Source of the DNA: an uncultured Pelagimonas sp.
GTDB taxonomy: Bacteria > Pseudomonadota > Alphaproteobacteria > Rhodobacterales > Rhodobacteraceae
Assembly: GCF_947498515.1 (NCBI RefSeq)
Contig: NZ_CANMKO010000001.1
Location: 248,001-312,000 of the forward strand
Direction: 5' to 3'
Length of the DNA: 64,000 nt
The notes under the pieces were generated by a model. The model saw only the letters and a program-made list of their open reading frames with translations. It ran no database searches and was not told where the DNA came from. Below, piece after piece: positions 52,593 through 62,471 of the stretch. Numbering within the stretch: the first letter of the stretch is position 1; each line of letters starts with the position of its first letter. The position numbers and the translations under genes are program-made.

Positions 52593-53408
52593 ATGACGCA
52601 AGCCCCGGGCGTAGTGGTGACAGGCGTATCTGGCCGGATGGGCCAGATGTTGGTGCGTGAAATTCTGGCGCATGACAAATTGCGGCTGGCAGGCGCGCTT
52701 GAGCGCAAGGGGCATGACTGGGTTGGTCGTGACCTTGGCACGGCGATGGGCGGTGCGGAATTGGGCATCGCGGTAAGCGATGATGCGCTAGACACCTTTG
52801 CCAAAGCGCAGGCGGTGATTGATTTTACCGCACCTGCGGCGACGGTTGAATTTGCAGCATTGGCGGCACAGGCCCGTGCGGTGCATGTGATTGGCACCAC
52901 CGGATTGTCAGAGGATGATCTGAAAAAGATCCATGTGGCCGGGCGTCATGCGGTGATTGTGCGCGCCGGCAATATGAGCCTTGGGGTCAATCTATTGACG
53001 CAAGTGACCAAGCAGGTCGCTGCGGCCTTGGATGTTGATTGGGATATTGAAATTGTCGAAGCTCATCACAATCGCAAGGTTGATGCGCCCTCTGGCACGG
53101 CCTTGATGCTGGGCGAGGCGGCGGCCGAAGGGCGCGGTGTTGATCTTGATGAGGTGTCGGACCGTGGGCGCGATGGTATAACCGGGGCGCGCAAACAGGG
53201 CGATATTGGGTTTCACGCCATTCGTGGCGGCGACGTGATTGGCGAACATGAAGTGATTTTTGCCACTGGTGGCGAACGCATCACTTTGAAACACATGGCA
53301 TCGGATCGTTCGCTTTTTGCGCGGGGGGCGCTAAAGGCCGCGCTTTGGGGGCAAGACAAAGCGCCGGGCGAATATGATATGCTGGATGTGCTTGGCCTCA
53401 AGGGCTGA
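52593..53408 (+). CDS. dapB: 4-hydroxy-tetrahydrodipicolinate reductase
   Basis: A 271-residue enzyme of lysine/diaminopimelate synthesis. It has the nucleotide-binding [60 protein letters not shown] (catalytic HHxxKxDAPSGT), and [33 protein letters not shown] 52593 has GGAGAA upstream. The neighbouring pathway enzyme, dapA, begins outside the right edge, 11 kb away. Confidence 0.95.
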   Translation: MTQAPGVVVTGVSGRMGQMLVREILAHDKLRLAGALERKGHDWVGRDLGTAMGGAELGIAVSDDALDTFAKAQAVIDFTAPAATVEFAALAAQARAVHVIGTTGLSEDDLKKIHVAGRHAVIVRAGNMSLGVNLLTQVTKQVAAALDVDWDIEIVEAHHNRKVDAPSGTALMLGEAAAEGRGVDLDEVSDRGRDGITGARKQGDIGFHAIRGGDVIGEHEVIFATGGERITLKHMASDRSLFARGALKAALWGQDKAPGEYDMLDVLGLKG

Positions 53409-53412
53409 GACC

Positions 53413-53479
53413 GCTCCTGCGCTCCGAAAGAAGCGCTGCCCACCCGCCCACCCCTGCGCTTCGTTCAGAGCGCAGGAGC
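53413..53479. repeat. 12-bp inverted repeat after dapB
   Basis: GCTCCTGCGCTC at 53413-53424 is the exact reverse complement of GAGCGCAGGAGC at 53468-53479. The 43-base interior contains GCCCACCCGCCCACCCC, similar to the C-rich tails of other extragenic elements. It lies between convergent dapB and the DUF1674 gene and may help end both transcripts, though there is no clear T-run. Confidence 0.65.
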
Positions 53480-53496
53480 TGTGGGTGGATTTGCGA

Positions 53497-53541
53497 TCAA
53501 AAGTCGATCACTCAAAAGTCGATCGCTCAAAAATCTATCGC
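53497..53541. repeat. Three tandem 15-base units at the DUF1674 stop codon
   Basis: Units TCAAAAGTCGATCAC, TCAAAAGTCGATCGC and TCAAAAATCTATCGC follow one another at 53497, 53512 and 53527. On the minus strand each reads as (Ala/Val)-Ile-Asp-Phe-stop, so the last codons of the DUF1674 gene, including its stop, are present three times in tandem and in phase. The first copy is the functional end of the gene. Confidence 0.75.
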
Positions 53542-53709
53542 AATGCCCTTTTTCTCCCAATCGCCATAACGGGCCGGGTCAAGCCCATCGCGGCCCCCCA
53601 ATTCCTTGGGGGCGGCTTTTTCTTTGGCCTCTTGTTCGGTGCGGCGCTCGGCGGCTTCGGCAAGTGCGCGTTGCGCGGCGGGCGGGAGATCATTGGGCGT
53701 ATCGGACAT
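53527..53709 (-). CDS. Succinate dehydrogenase assembly factor 4-like protein (DUF1674)
   Basis: A 60-residue protein starting at ATG 53709 (MSDTPNDLPPAAQRALAEAAERR) after AGGAAAG. The C-terminal motif LGGRDGLDPARYGDWEKKGIAIDF is the DUF1674 signature (GxDxxRYGDWExxGRxxDF). Eukaryotic SdhAF4 binds flavinated SdhA and assists complex II assembly; the bacterial gene is a likely homologue. Its final 15 bases are triplicated downstream. It is convergent with dapB and divergent from rsmB. Confidence 0.9.
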   Translation of the reverse strand: MSDTPNDLPPAAQRALAEAAERRTEQEAKEKAAPKELGGRDGLDPARYGDWEKKGIAIDF

Positions 53710-53797
53710 GGTGCTTTCCTCGGCTTTGTGGCCTTGATATACGGCGCTCCAGCGCAGGGGCAAGGTGACCCTGCCGCGCAGCCACTTAGGAATGCCC

Positions 53798-55054
53798 ATG
53801 CCGCAACAGCCCAGCCCAGCCCGCAAAGCCGCCGTCGATCTTTTGGATCAGGTTTTGGACGACGGGCGGCCGTTGTCCGAAAATATCGCGATTATGGAAG
53901 GGCTGAGCCCGGCCGATCGCGCCGCCGCGCAACGTTTGGCCACCGAGGTCATGCGCGGGATGGAGCGGGCGGATCGTTTGCTGCAACACCATCTGCGCAA
54001 GAAACCAACAACCCGCGTGATGAACATCCTGCGCCTTGGCACCTATGAGCTATGTCACGGTGGCGCGGCCCATGGTGTGGTGAGCGATTGTGTCAACGTC
54101 GCCGCCGTCGGCCAGCACACCCAAGGGGCCAAGGGATTGGTCAATGCGGTCTTGCGCAAAATGACCGTGGATGGCGAAGAGGCTTGGAATAAATTGCGGG
54201 TGCCGCGCCTGCCAAAATGGCTTCGTGGGCCATTGGTTGAAGCCTGGGGAAGCGAAACCGTTACCGCGATGGAGGCCGCGCATTTCAAAGGGGCCCCGTT
54301 GGATTTGACCGCCAAAGGCGATGCCGAGGCGCTCGCCAAACAAGTGGATGGCACATTGTTGCCCACCGGATCGGTGCGTTTGCATGAGGTTGGGCAGGTT
54401 TCGGCGCTACCCGGATACGAGACCGGCGATTGGTGGGTGCAGGATGCCGCCGCAGCGCTTCCGGCGAAACTTCTGGGTGATGTAGCGGGTAAAAGCGTGT
54501 TGGATATGTGCGCCGCGCCGGGTGGGAAAACCATGCAACTGGCCGCTGCCGGGGCGGATGTCACCGCGCTTGACCTCTCGGCCCAGCGTTTGAAACGGGT
54601 GCGCGAGAACCTCAAACGCACCGATCTGAGTGCCGATATGGTGCCCGGCGACGCGCTAGAACACGAAGGCAGCTATGACGCGATTTTGCTCGATGCGCCC
54701 TGTTCGGCGACCGGCACCATTCGCCGCCACCCCGATTTGCCGCACTCCCATGTCGGAGAGCGAATCGCTGAACTGATTGGCCTGCAAGAAGCGATGCTTG
54801 ATCACGCTTGGTCCTTGCTGAAACCCGGCGGTCGGCTGGTTTTTGCCACCTGTAGCCTGATCCCGGACGAGGGCGAGTGCCAGATCGAAGAGGCGCTAAG
54901 CCGCCACGACGATATGAGCGTTCTGAAACCTGAGATTGAAGGGATCGACGAGAGCTGGCTCTCGGAAGAGGGCGGTTTGCGCCTTCGTCCCGATTTCTGG
55001 CCGGAAATTGGCGGTCTCGACGGGTTTTACATGGCGCTTTTGCAAAAGGGCTGA
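53798..55054 (+). CDS. rsmB: 16S rRNA (cytosine-967-C5)-methyltransferase
   Basis: A 418-residue methyltransferase of the RsmB/NOP family. The N-terminal NusB-like domain (ARKAAVDLLDQVLDDG, MNILRLGTYELCHGGAAHGVVSDCVNVA) is followed by the SAM-binding LDMCAAPGGKTMQLA, the catalytic LLDAPCSATGTIRRHPDL and ATCSLIPDEGECQIEEAL, which hold the two cysteines used for C5 methylation. ATG 53798 and ATG 53792 are both possible; AGGA lies eight bases upstream of the former. It probably heads the operon with the heparinase-like gene and purH. Confidence 0.93.
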   Translation: MPQQPSPARKAAVDLLDQVLDDGRPLSENIAIMEGLSPADRAAAQRLATEVMRGMERADRLLQHHLRKKPTTRVMNILRLGTYELCHGGAAHGVVSDCVNVAAVGQHTQGAKGLVNAVLRKMTVDGEEAWNKLRVPRLPKWLRGPLVEAWGSETVTAMEAAHFKGAPLDLTAKGDAEALAKQVDGTLLPTGSVRLHEVGQVSALPGYETGDWWVQDAAAALPAKLLGDVAGKSVLDMCAAPGGKTMQLAAAGADVTALDLSAQRLKRVRENLKRTDLSADMVPGDALEHEGSYDAILLDAPCSATGTIRRHPDLPHSHVGERIAELIGLQEAMLDHAWSLLKPGGRLVFATCSLIPDEGECQIEEALSRHDDMSVLKPEIEGIDESWLSEEGGLRLRPDFWPEIGGLDGFYMALLQKG

Positions 55055-55175
55055 TCTGCCCGCAACGGCAATGTCATTGCGCTGATGACTTTGCCAATAG
55101 GCTGCGATATGCTGCCTCTCAAAGAATGGCCCGAAAACGGGTGGCCCTAATATAGGGTGACGAGAGGCAGTGCAG

Positions 55176-56921
55176 ATGGCCAAACGGCAAAGTTGGCGAA
55201 CCGCGCGGGCGCGCGTGATGAACCGTGTGCATGCGCGCATGGCCGGTCGAACGCGTGCGGCGACCGCCTTTGTGTCCAACCCCGAACCTAGAACCGTTGG
55301 CTTTTTCGCCCGTGGCCGCCAGATGATGGCCGGAAATTTGATGTTTGCGGGGCATCTGATCGAGGCCAAGGATCAGATGATTTGGGATATAACACCGCCC
55401 GATCATGCGTTTTCCGATGAAATTCAGGGCTTTGCCTGGCTTGATGATTTGGCCGCGGTTGGTGACCTTAAGGCGCGGGAACTGGCGCAATCTTGGCTTT
55501 GGGGCTGGATCGAACATTATGGCACCGGGCAGGGGCCGGGCTGGACCCCGGAACTCACCGGGCGGCGGTTGATCCGTTGGGTGCATCACGCCTTGTTCTT
55601 GCTGCGCGGCAAATCCGTTGATTCCGAAAGCTATTTTCACGCCTTGGCCGTACAAGCGCGGTTTTTGGGGCGTCGTTGGCACACTGCCACCCCCGGTTTG
55701 CCGCGATTTGAGGCGCTGACCGGGCTTTTGTACGCGGGTCTGTCGCTTGAGGGGATGGAGCATCATGTCGAACCGGCACGGGTGGCGCTGGGCGAAGAAT
55801 GCACCCGTCAAATTGATGACCAGGGCGGCATCCCAACCCGCAACCCCGAGGAATTGCTTGAGGTTTTCACCCTGTTGACCTGGGCGCAATTGGCGCTTGA
55901 TGAGGCGGGCAAACATCCGGCTCAAGCCCATCTTGAGGCTATCGCCCAAATTGCCCCAACCCTGCGCACCCTACGCCATGCCGATGGAGGTTTGGCCCGG
56001 TTTCACGGTGGGGGCAGGGGGCTTGAAGGCCGTCTGGATCAGGCCTTGGCCGCGTCTGGCAATAAGAAACGCCAAGCTGAAGGTTTGGCGATGGGGTTTG
56101 CGCGCCTGTCTGGCGGGCGCACCTCGGTGATCATCGACGCCGCGCCACCGCCATCGGGAAGCGCCTCGGCGCATGGTCATGCCTCAACCCTCGCGTTTGA
56201 GCTAACTTCCGGGCGTCGGCCGATGATCGTCAGCTGTGGCTCTGGTGGGGGATTTGGTGAAGATTGGCGGCGCGCCGGGCGCGCAACGCTCTCGCATTCC
56301 ACCCTGTCGTTGCAGGGATACTCCAGCGCCCGTTTGGCGGCTCCGCGTTGGATTGGGGCGGCCAAGCGTGAGTTGCTCGAAGACTTGCCAAACCATGTGC
56401 CGGTCCAAATGACCCACCTGCCGGAAAGCTATCGGTTTGAGGGCGGCATGGATGGTTATGTGGCTATTCACGGGCTTACCCACGCCCGCAGTCTTGAGCT
56501 GACTTTAGACGGGCGAACGCTCAAGGGCGAAGATTACCTTGTGGCGCTTGATTCGCCCTCCAAGAAGCGGTTCGACAAATCCATGGACCAATCGCGCCTT
56601 GCCGGTATTCCCTTTGATGTTAGATTCCATTTGCACCCCGAGGTCGACGTGGCCCTCGATTTGAACGGTCAAGCGGTGTCTATGGCGCTAAGGTCCGGTG
56701 AAATATGGGTTTTTCGCCCCGAAGGCGACTATGATCTTGAATTGGAACCGTCGGTTTACCTTGAAAAAGGTCGCTTACAGCCGCGCGCGACGAAACAGAT
56801 CGTTTTATCCGGCCGCGCAATGGAGTATGCGACGCGCGTCCGCTGGTCTTTTGCCAAGGCGCAGGAAACTGCCGTTGCCCTTCGCGACCTTGCCATTGAT
56901 GAGGCGGACATCGAGACATAA
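55176..56921 (+). CDS. Heparinase II/III family protein
   Basis: A 581-residue protein. ATG 55176 (MAKRQSWRTARARVMNRV) lies eight bases after GAGAGG. An alpha-helical toroid domain (WGWIEHYGTGQGPGWTPELTGRRLIRWVHHALFL) is followed by a beta-sandwich Heparinase_II/III domain with SSASAHGHASTLAFELTSGRRPMIVSCGSGG in part (SAHGHASTLAFEL, SHSTLSLQGYSSAR). These enzymes are polysaccharide lyases, but in roseobacters this gene sits between rsmB and purH and its substrate is unknown. No signal peptide is seen, so it is probably cytoplasmic, which is odd for a polysaccharide lyase. Confidence 0.86.
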   Translation: MAKRQSWRTARARVMNRVHARMAGRTRAATAFVSNPEPRTVGFFARGRQMMAGNLMFAGHLIEAKDQMIWDITPPDHAFSDEIQGFAWLDDLAAVGDLKARELAQSWLWGWIEHYGTGQGPGWTPELTGRRLIRWVHHALFLLRGKSVDSESYFHALAVQARFLGRRWHTATPGLPRFEALTGLLYAGLSLEGMEHHVEPARVALGEECTRQIDDQGGIPTRNPEELLEVFTLLTWAQLALDEAGKHPAQAHLEAIAQIAPTLRTLRHADGGLARFHGGGRGLEGRLDQALAASGNKKRQAEGLAMGFARLSGGRTSVIIDAAPPPSGSASAHGHASTLAFELTSGRRPMIVSCGSGGGFGEDWRRAGRATLSHSTLSLQGYSSARLAAPRWIGAAKRELLEDLPNHVPVQMTHLPESYRFEGGMDGYVAIHGLTHARSLELTLDGRTLKGEDYLVALDSPSKKRFDKSMDQSRLAGIPFDVRFHLHPEVDVALDLNGQAVSMALRSGEIWVFRPEGDYDLELEPSVYLEKGRLQPRATKQIVLSGRAMEYATRVRWSFAKAQETAVALRDLAIDEADIET

Positions 56922-56941
56922 TAGCTCTGGGGACCGCCTGA

Positions 56942-58528
56942 ATGACCGATCAACCCATCCGCCGCGCGCTGATTTCTGTATCTGACAAGACCGGTCTTAT
57001 CGACCTGGCCAAAGCCTTGGATGCGCGCGGGGTCGAGATTTTGTCGACCGGCGGCTCTGCCAAAGCGATGCGTGACGCGGGTGTTGCCGTCAAAGACGTG
57101 GCCGACATCACCGGCTTTCCCGAAATGATGGATGGCCGGGTGAAAACCCTGCATCCGATGGTGCATGGCGGTTTGCTGGCCCTGCGTGACAACGACACCC
57201 ATGTTGCCGCGATGGAGGAACATGGCATTGGCGCGATCGACCTTTTGGTTGTCAATCTCTACCCGTTCGAAGAGACCGTCGCCAAAGGCGCGGAATGGGA
57301 CGAGTGCATTGAAAACATTGACATCGGTGGCCCGGCGATGATCCGCGCGGCCTCGAAAAACCACGCCTTTGTGTCGGTGGTTGTTGATGTCGAAGACTAT
57401 GACAAGCTGCTTGGCGATATGGATCAGCACGGCGGCGCGACCTGCCCGAAGTTCCGCCGCAAGCTGTCGCAAAAGGCCTATGCCCGGACCGCCGCCTATG
57501 ATGCCGCAGTCAGCAACTGGATGGCCGATGCCATTGATCTGGAAGCGCCGTATCGCCGTGCCAAAGCTGGGACCTTGGCCCAGACATTGCGCTATGGTGA
57601 GAACCCGCACCAAAAGGCCGCGTTTTATACCGATGGCACCAATCGCCCCGGCGTCGCCACTGCGGCGCAGCATCAGGGCAAAGAGCTGTCTTATAACAAC
57701 ATCAACGACACCGACGCGGCGTTTGAATTGGTGGCGGAATTTGATCCGGCTGACACCGCCGCCTGTGCGATCATCAAACACGCAAACCCCTGTGGCGTGG
57801 CGCGCGGCGCAACATTGACCGAGGCCTATAAGGCGGCGTTCAACTGCGACAGCACCTCGGCCTTTGGCGGGATTGTGGCGTTGAACCAAACGCTTGACGC
57901 CGACACCGCCCGCGAAATTACCGGCATCTTTACCGAAGTGGTCATCGCCCCAGATGCCACGGATGAGGCCAAAGAGGTCTTTGCCGCCAAGAAAAACCTG
58001 CGTTTGCTGACAACTGGCGGCCTGCCGGATGTGCGCGCCGGTGGCCAAACCCTGCGCCAAGTTGCGGGTGGCTTTCTCATGCAGGACAAGGATGTTGGCT
58101 TTATCGGTTTGGACGATCTCAAGGTTGTGACCAAGATCGCGCCGACGGATGAGCAGATGCAAGACCTTCTGTTCGCTTGGAAAGTCGCCAAGCACGTGAA
58201 ATCCAACGCGATTGTCTATGTCAAAGACGGGGCCACCGTCGGTGTTGGAGCCGGTCAGATGAGCCGCGTCGACAGCGCCTTGATCGCCGCCAAAAAGGCC
58301 GAGCGTATGGCCGAAGCCCTTGGCCTGCCTGAGCCGTTGACCAAAGGCTCGGCTGTGGCATCGGATGCATTCTTCCCCTTCCCAGACGGATTGATGGAAG
58401 CCGCCGCCGCCGGGGCGACTTGTGTGATCCAGCCGGGTGGCTCGATGCGCGACAACGAAGTCATCGCCGCCGCCGACGAGGCGGGCCTTGCGATGGTCTT
58501 CACCGGAATGCGCCATTTCCGCCACTAA
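56942..58528 (+). CDS. purH: Bifunctional AICAR transformylase / IMP cyclohydrolase
   Basis: A 528-residue enzyme for the last two steps of IMP synthesis. The N-terminal MGS-like cyclohydrolase domain reads [50 protein letters not shown]. The transformylase part has [36 protein letters not shown] and [10 protein letters not shown]. The end reads [29 protein letters not shown], the usual C-terminus. It follows the heparinase-like gene by 20 bases. Confidence 0.96.
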   Translation: MTDQPIRRALISVSDKTGLIDLAKALDARGVEILSTGGSAKAMRDAGVAVKDVADITGFPEMMDGRVKTLHPMVHGGLLALRDNDTHVAAMEEHGIGAIDLLVVNLYPFEETVAKGAEWDECIENIDIGGPAMIRAASKNHAFVSVVVDVEDYDKLLGDMDQHGGATCPKFRRKLSQKAYARTAAYDAAVSNWMADAIDLEAPYRRAKAGTLAQTLRYGENPHQKAAFYTDGTNRPGVATAAQHQGKELSYNNINDTDAAFELVAEFDPADTAACAIIKHANPCGVARGATLTEAYKAAFNCDSTSAFGGIVALNQTLDADTAREITGIFTEVVIAPDATDEAKEVFAAKKNLRLLTTGGLPDVRAGGQTLRQVAGGFLMQDKDVGFIGLDDLKVVTKIAPTDEQMQDLLFAWKVAKHVKSNAIVYVKDGATVGVGAGQMSRVDSALIAAKKAERMAEALGLPEPLTKGSAVASDAFFPFPDGLMEAAAAGATCVIQPGGSMRDNEVIAAADEAGLAMVFTGMRHFRH

Positions 58529-58547
58529 AGCCAAAGGGGGCAAGGTT

Positions 58548-59714
58548 ATGAATTCTTTGAAACTTGTCCTTGCCCTTTTGATCCTGATCTGGCCCGCATC
58601 CCTGCGGGCCGATCCCGCGACCCCTCCTAGGGCTGAGGCCTTGTTACATGAGCTGCTCGAAACCGGCCCTCGGTCCGAGATGTTCACGTCTGCCTTTCTT
58701 GACGCCATCCCCTTGACCCAAATCCAAGACATCAGCCGCGAGATGCGCGCTGATATTGGGCCGCTGACCCATGTTCATTTGGATGGGGATCGGTTTGAGA
58801 TTGAAACCGCCTCTCATATTGTGACCGGTTTGATTGGCTTGGATGGCATGGGGCGGATCGAAGGCCTTCGCATTCTTGGGTCTATGCCGCGGGTCGCCAC
58901 CCTTGAAGAGGCGTTGCAAGGCTTTGATAATCTCGGCTCCGATGTCGCATGGCTTGTGCTGAAAAACAGCGAGGTTCTGGCCGATCACCGCGCCGATCAA
59001 CCGCTTGCTGTCGGTTCCGCCTTCAAAATCGCAGTTCTCAAGGTTCTGAGCGAGGATATTGCCAAGGGTCTGCTGCGCTGGGACGATGTGATCCCCCTTG
59101 ATAACACGTTGAAATCCCTCCCAAGCGGTATGTTGCAGGATTTCCCCGATGCCGCGCCGATCACCGTACAAACCTTGGCGTCCCTGATGATCTCGATTAG
59201 CGACAATACCGCCACGGATCACCTTCTTCATTTAGTGGGCCGTCCGCGGGTTGCGGCGGCGTTGGGAATGGGTTTTGTGCCAAGCACGCGCGAGTTCTTT
59301 GCCCTAAAGTTCGATAATGACGCGCGCCAAACCTATTTGGATCAGCCCTCCAATCGTGCCGAAATCGCAGCACGAGCGGCGCATACACTTGAGAAATCCG
59401 CCAGCTTGCCAGCTTATCAGCCGGGGTTGGAATGGTATGTCGGCTTGGATCGGCTCTGTGCCTTGTTGATCGACACCGCCGAATTGCCGCCCTATCGCAT
59501 CAATTCCGGCCCTGCGTCAGCCAAAGATTGGCACCAAATCGCCTACAAGGGCGGTTCGGAAACGGGTGTTCTCAACATGACAACGGTTGTCCAAGACGCC
59601 CATGGTCAAAAAATATGCGCCGCTGTGACGGTGAATAAGGCTGTTGCCCTTGATGAAAAGGCTGCTTTTTCGGCATATCGCGCCTTGCTCAACCTCTTGA
59701 GACGTGAGCTCTAA
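58548..59714 (+). CDS. Secreted class A beta-lactamase-like serine hydrolase
   Basis: A 388-residue protein with signal peptide MNSLKLVLALLILIWPASLRA. An N-terminal region of about 130 residues resembles a Cpf-like helper domain, then a class A beta-lactamase fold. It has the SxxK motif (GSAFKIAVL) near residue 157, SDN (MISISDNTATDHLL) near 216, and KGG in YKGGSETGVL near 333, replacing the KTG box. The motifs support an active serine enzyme, but the long N-terminal domain suggests a penicillin-binding-protein-related or esterase role more than antibiotic resistance. It follows purH by 19 bases. Confidence 0.85.
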   Translation: MNSLKLVLALLILIWPASLRADPATPPRAEALLHELLETGPRSEMFTSAFLDAIPLTQIQDISREMRADIGPLTHVHLDGDRFEIETASHIVTGLIGLDGMGRIEGLRILGSMPRVATLEEALQGFDNLGSDVAWLVLKNSEVLADHRADQPLAVGSAFKIAVLKVLSEDIAKGLLRWDDVIPLDNTLKSLPSGMLQDFPDAAPITVQTLASLMISISDNTATDHLLHLVGRPRVAAALGMGFVPSTREFFALKFDNDARQTYLDQPSNRAEIAARAAHTLEKSASLPAYQPGLEWYVGLDRLCALLIDTAELPPYRINSGPASAKDWHQIAYKGGSETGVLNMTTVVQDAHGQKICAAVTVNKAVALDEKAAFSAYRALLNLLRREL

Positions 59715-59913
59715 AAACTTCTGGGGGAGAGCTCTTGGCATTTTTCCCCGCGTTGGGCGCTTTGCGTTCTATTGCGCTTGGGTTAATGCGACGCAAATCG
59801 GTTTGCAAAGCCGGTATCGTTGGGCGCAAAGGTATAGGGTGGCTCATTTTGTGATCCACTCTAGATGCCAAGGCTGATAAACCGAAAGCCGAAATAAGGG
59901 GCAGCAAAAGAAC

Positions 59914-60420
59914 ATGGAACGCGTGGAACAACAGCGTCAGAGCGGGATGCTTCGGTTGGTTTGGACCGTGGCCGGCATTGTTTTTGTTATCGACCAACTG
60001 ACCAAAATCTGGGTGGTTCATGTCATGGATTTGGCCACTCGGCTGAATATTGAGGTCTGGCCCCCATTGTTGAATTTCCGCATGGCGTGGAACTACGGCA
60101 TCAATTTTGGCCTTCTGGCGGGCGAAGCCCCAGCGACGCGCTGGATTCTGATTTCTGTCGCAATTGGCATCATCATGTTTGTTCTGGTCTGGATGCGACG
60201 CGATCCGCCGGGGCGATATGGGCTGATTTCCGCCGGTATGTTGATCGGTGGCGCGCTTGGAAATGTGATTGATCGGATCGCTTATGGCGCTGTTGCGGAC
60301 TTTTTGAACATGTCTTGCTGCGGAATTGATAACCCATTTGCCTTCAACGTCGCGGATGTGGCGATTTTTGCCGGGGCATTGGGTTTGGTTCTGTTCCCAG
60401 GGGGCAAAAAGGCCACGTGA
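59914..60420 (+). CDS. lspA: Lipoprotein signal peptidase (signal peptidase II)
   Basis: The 168-residue inner-membrane aspartyl protease cleaves prolipoprotein signal peptides. Four hydrophobic helices are visible. The family motifs are FVIDQLTKIWV near the N-terminus, the catalytic aspartates in GNVIDRIAYGAVADFLNM and FAFNVADVAIFAGA, and FRMAWNYGINFGLL. ATG 59914 or a later ATG at 59947 could start the protein. A lipoprotein gene lies directly downstream. Confidence 0.93.
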   Translation: MERVEQQRQSGMLRLVWTVAGIVFVIDQLTKIWVVHVMDLATRLNIEVWPPLLNFRMAWNYGINFGLLAGEAPATRWILISVAIGIIMFVLVWMRRDPPGRYGLISAGMLIGGALGNVIDRIAYGAVADFLNMSCCGIDNPFAFNVADVAIFAGALGLVLFPGGKKAT

Positions 60421-60474
60421 CGTTGGTCGCGGGATGCGCTAAAGCTGTTTCAGATTGAAAACCGGAGGGTGGCG

Positions 60475-60996
60475 ATGCGGACCACGCATCTTGTGGCATT
60501 GGTAGCTTTGGCAGGTCTGACGGCCTGTTCTAGTGGTGGACGGGACATTACCCTTCACAACCTCAAGTCCTATAATGGTCAGCCCGAGGAATTCTCGATC
60601 GCGCCGGTCAAGCCTTTGGTTCAACCGGAAAACTATTCCGAGTTGCCAACACCGACTCCGGGCGCTGGCAACCGAACCGATCAAAACCCCAAAGCCGATG
60701 CAGTGGCCGCGCTTGGCGGAAACCCGGCTCGACTGGATGCCAGTGGCGGGGTGCCCTCTTCGGATACCGCGATCATTTCGCGGGCAAGCCGCTATGGTCG
60801 CGATGGCAACGTGCGTCAAACTTTGGCGTCAGAGGATTTGGAACATCGCAAGCGCAAATCCTTGTTTACGTGGTCAATTGTCCCCGAAGACAATTACAAC
60901 CGGGCGTATAAACGGCAATCTTTGGATCCTTACAGCTGGTTGTTCCGTTACCGCAAAGCCGGGGCACAAACGCCTGCGGCGCCGCCTCCCGGTTGA
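60475..60996 (+). CDS. DUF3035 lipoprotein, BamF-like
   Basis: The 173-residue protein has a lipoprotein signal (MRTTHLVALVALAGLTACSS) with lipobox LTAC, and the ATG at 60475 follows GGAGGG. The mature part is proline-rich and ends in an alanine/proline-rich tail. DUF3035 corresponds to the BamF subunit of the alphaproteobacterial outer-membrane beta-barrel assembly machine. Its gene follows lspA, which would process it. Confidence 0.82.
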   Translation: MRTTHLVALVALAGLTACSSGGRDITLHNLKSYNGQPEEFSIAPVKPLVQPENYSELPTPTPGAGNRTDQNPKADAVAALGGNPARLDASGGVPSSDTAIISRASRYGRDGNVRQTLASEDLEHRKRKSLFTWSIVPEDNYNRAYKRQSLDPYSWLFRYRKAGAQTPAAPPPG

Positions 60997-61103
60997 TTTT
61001 GGGCTAAAAATTGGCGTCACAGGTCACAGACCCGTCATGACAGGTTGAAGTTAACCAATGGTAGCGTAGGTTCCTTCTGACACAATCAGAAAGAGGAGCC
61101 CCC

Positions 61104-62471
61104 ATGCCGAGACTGCCTTTCCTTTCCACTCTGGCAATATGTGCCATGGCCTTGGTGCCGCGTTTGGCCTTGGCCGATCAAGATGCCAATCAGGATCAGG
61201 TCACAACCTATTCGCTTGAGAACGGCATGGATGTTGTGGTGATCGAAGATCACCGGAGCTCGGCTGTGGTTCATATGCTCTGGTACAAGGCGGGGTCGGC
61301 GGATGAACCGCGCGGAAGTTCGGGCGTGGCGCATTTTCTGGAACACCTGTTGTTCAAGGCCACCGACAAGCTTGAATCAGGCGAGTTTTCCAAGATCGTC
61401 GCCGCCAATGGCGGTAGTGACAATGCCTTTACCAGCTTTGATTACACCGGCTATTTCCAACGTGTGGCGGCGGATCGTTTGCCGTTGATGATGGAAATGG
61501 AGGCGGATCGCATGATGAACATCCGCCTGACCGAAGAGAACATCGCCACCGAACGTGAAGTCATCATCGAAGAGCGTAACCAACGCGTCGAAAATGACCC
61601 CGGATCGTTGTTCCGCGAACAGCGGCGCGCGGCCCTGTATCTCAACCACCCCTATGGCACCCCGATTATTGGCTGGCGTCATGAGATGGAGCAACTCGAC
61701 CGCGAGGCGGCTCTCAACTTCTACACACGCTTTTACGCCCCCAACAACACCATCCTGATTGTGGCCGGAGATGTGGAACCAGAAGAGGTTTTGGAGCTGG
61801 CCAAGGAGCACTATGGCCCGTTGCCCGCCAATCCCGAATTGAGTGACCGTGTGCGCCCCTCCGAGCCGCGTCATTTGGCGGCCCGTCGCATGACTTTCCG
61901 CGATCCGCGCGTGGCGCAACCCTATGTAATGCGGTCCTATCTGGCCCCGGAGCGAGATAGTGGTGCTCAGGAAAAAGCCGCCGCGCTGACCATTCTGGCT
62001 GAACTGTTGGCCGGTGGCCAGACAAGCGTTCTAACCCGCAAGTTGCAGTTCGAAACCCAAAAAGCCGTCTATAGCAGCGCGTTTTATAGCGGCGTGTCCT
62101 ATGACGATAGCACCTTTGGCCTCATCATTGTGCCTGCTCGCGGCGTCAGCCTCGAAGACGGTGAGGCGGCTTTGGATGCTGCGGTTGCCGAATTCCTCAA
62201 AGAGGGCGTCGACCCAGAGCAACTGGAGCGCATCAAGTTCCAGCTCAAGGCCCAATCCATCTATTCACGCGATGACGCCAATGGATTGGCCCGTCGATAT
62301 GGCGCGGCGCTGACCTCGGGATTAACGGTACAGGATGTGCAGGATTGGCCCGAGATTTTGCAAGCTGTCACCGCCGAAGATGTGATTGCCGCCGCGCAAG
62401 AGGTGTTTGACCTCAAACATTCGGTGACCGGCTATCTGACCAACGAACCCGCACAGGAGGCAGCGCAATGA
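61104..62471 (+). CDS. M16 family zinc metallopeptidase (active subunit)
   Basis: A 455-residue protein with a signal peptide (MPRLPFLSTLAICAMALVPRLALA), so it is periplasmic. The inverted zinc motif HFLEHLLFK near residue 76 is complete, followed by a downstream glutamate region (EREVIIEERNQRVEND). This is the M16B peptidase type related to PqqL and mitochondrial processing peptidase beta. It overlaps the next gene by four bases. The pair is widespread in roseobacters. Confidence 0.92.
   Translation: MPRLPFLSTLAICAMALVPRLALADQDANQDQVTTYSLENGMDVVVIEDHRSSAVVHMLWYKAGSADEPRGSSGVAHFLEHLLFKATDKLESGEFSKIVAANGGSDNAFTSFDYTGYFQRVAADRLPLMMEMEADRMMNIRLTEENIATEREVIIEERNQRVENDPGSLFREQRRAALYLNHPYGTPIIGWRHEMEQLDREAALNFYTRFYAPNNTILIVAGDVEPEEVLELAKEHYGPLPANPELSDRVRPSEPRHLAARRMTFRDPRVAQPYVMRSYLAPERDSGAQEKAAALTILAELLAGGQTSVLTRKLQFETQKAVYSSAFYSGVSYDDSTFGLIIVPARGVSLEDGEAALDAAVAEFLKEGVDPEQLERIKFQLKAQSIYSRDDANGLARRYGAALTSGLTVQDVQDWPEILQAVTAEDVIAAAQEVFDLKHSVTGYLTNEPAQEAAQ

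Noticed and set aside
56756-58732. A 658-codon minus-strand frame opposite purH
   Set aside because: purH is unmistakable on the plus strand and the antisense frame overlaps three real genes.
58548-59714. Annotation as an antibiotic-resistance beta-lactamase
   Set aside because: SxxK and SDN motifs are present, but the long N-terminal domain, KGG box and context with purH and lspA fit a housekeeping serine hydrolase better.
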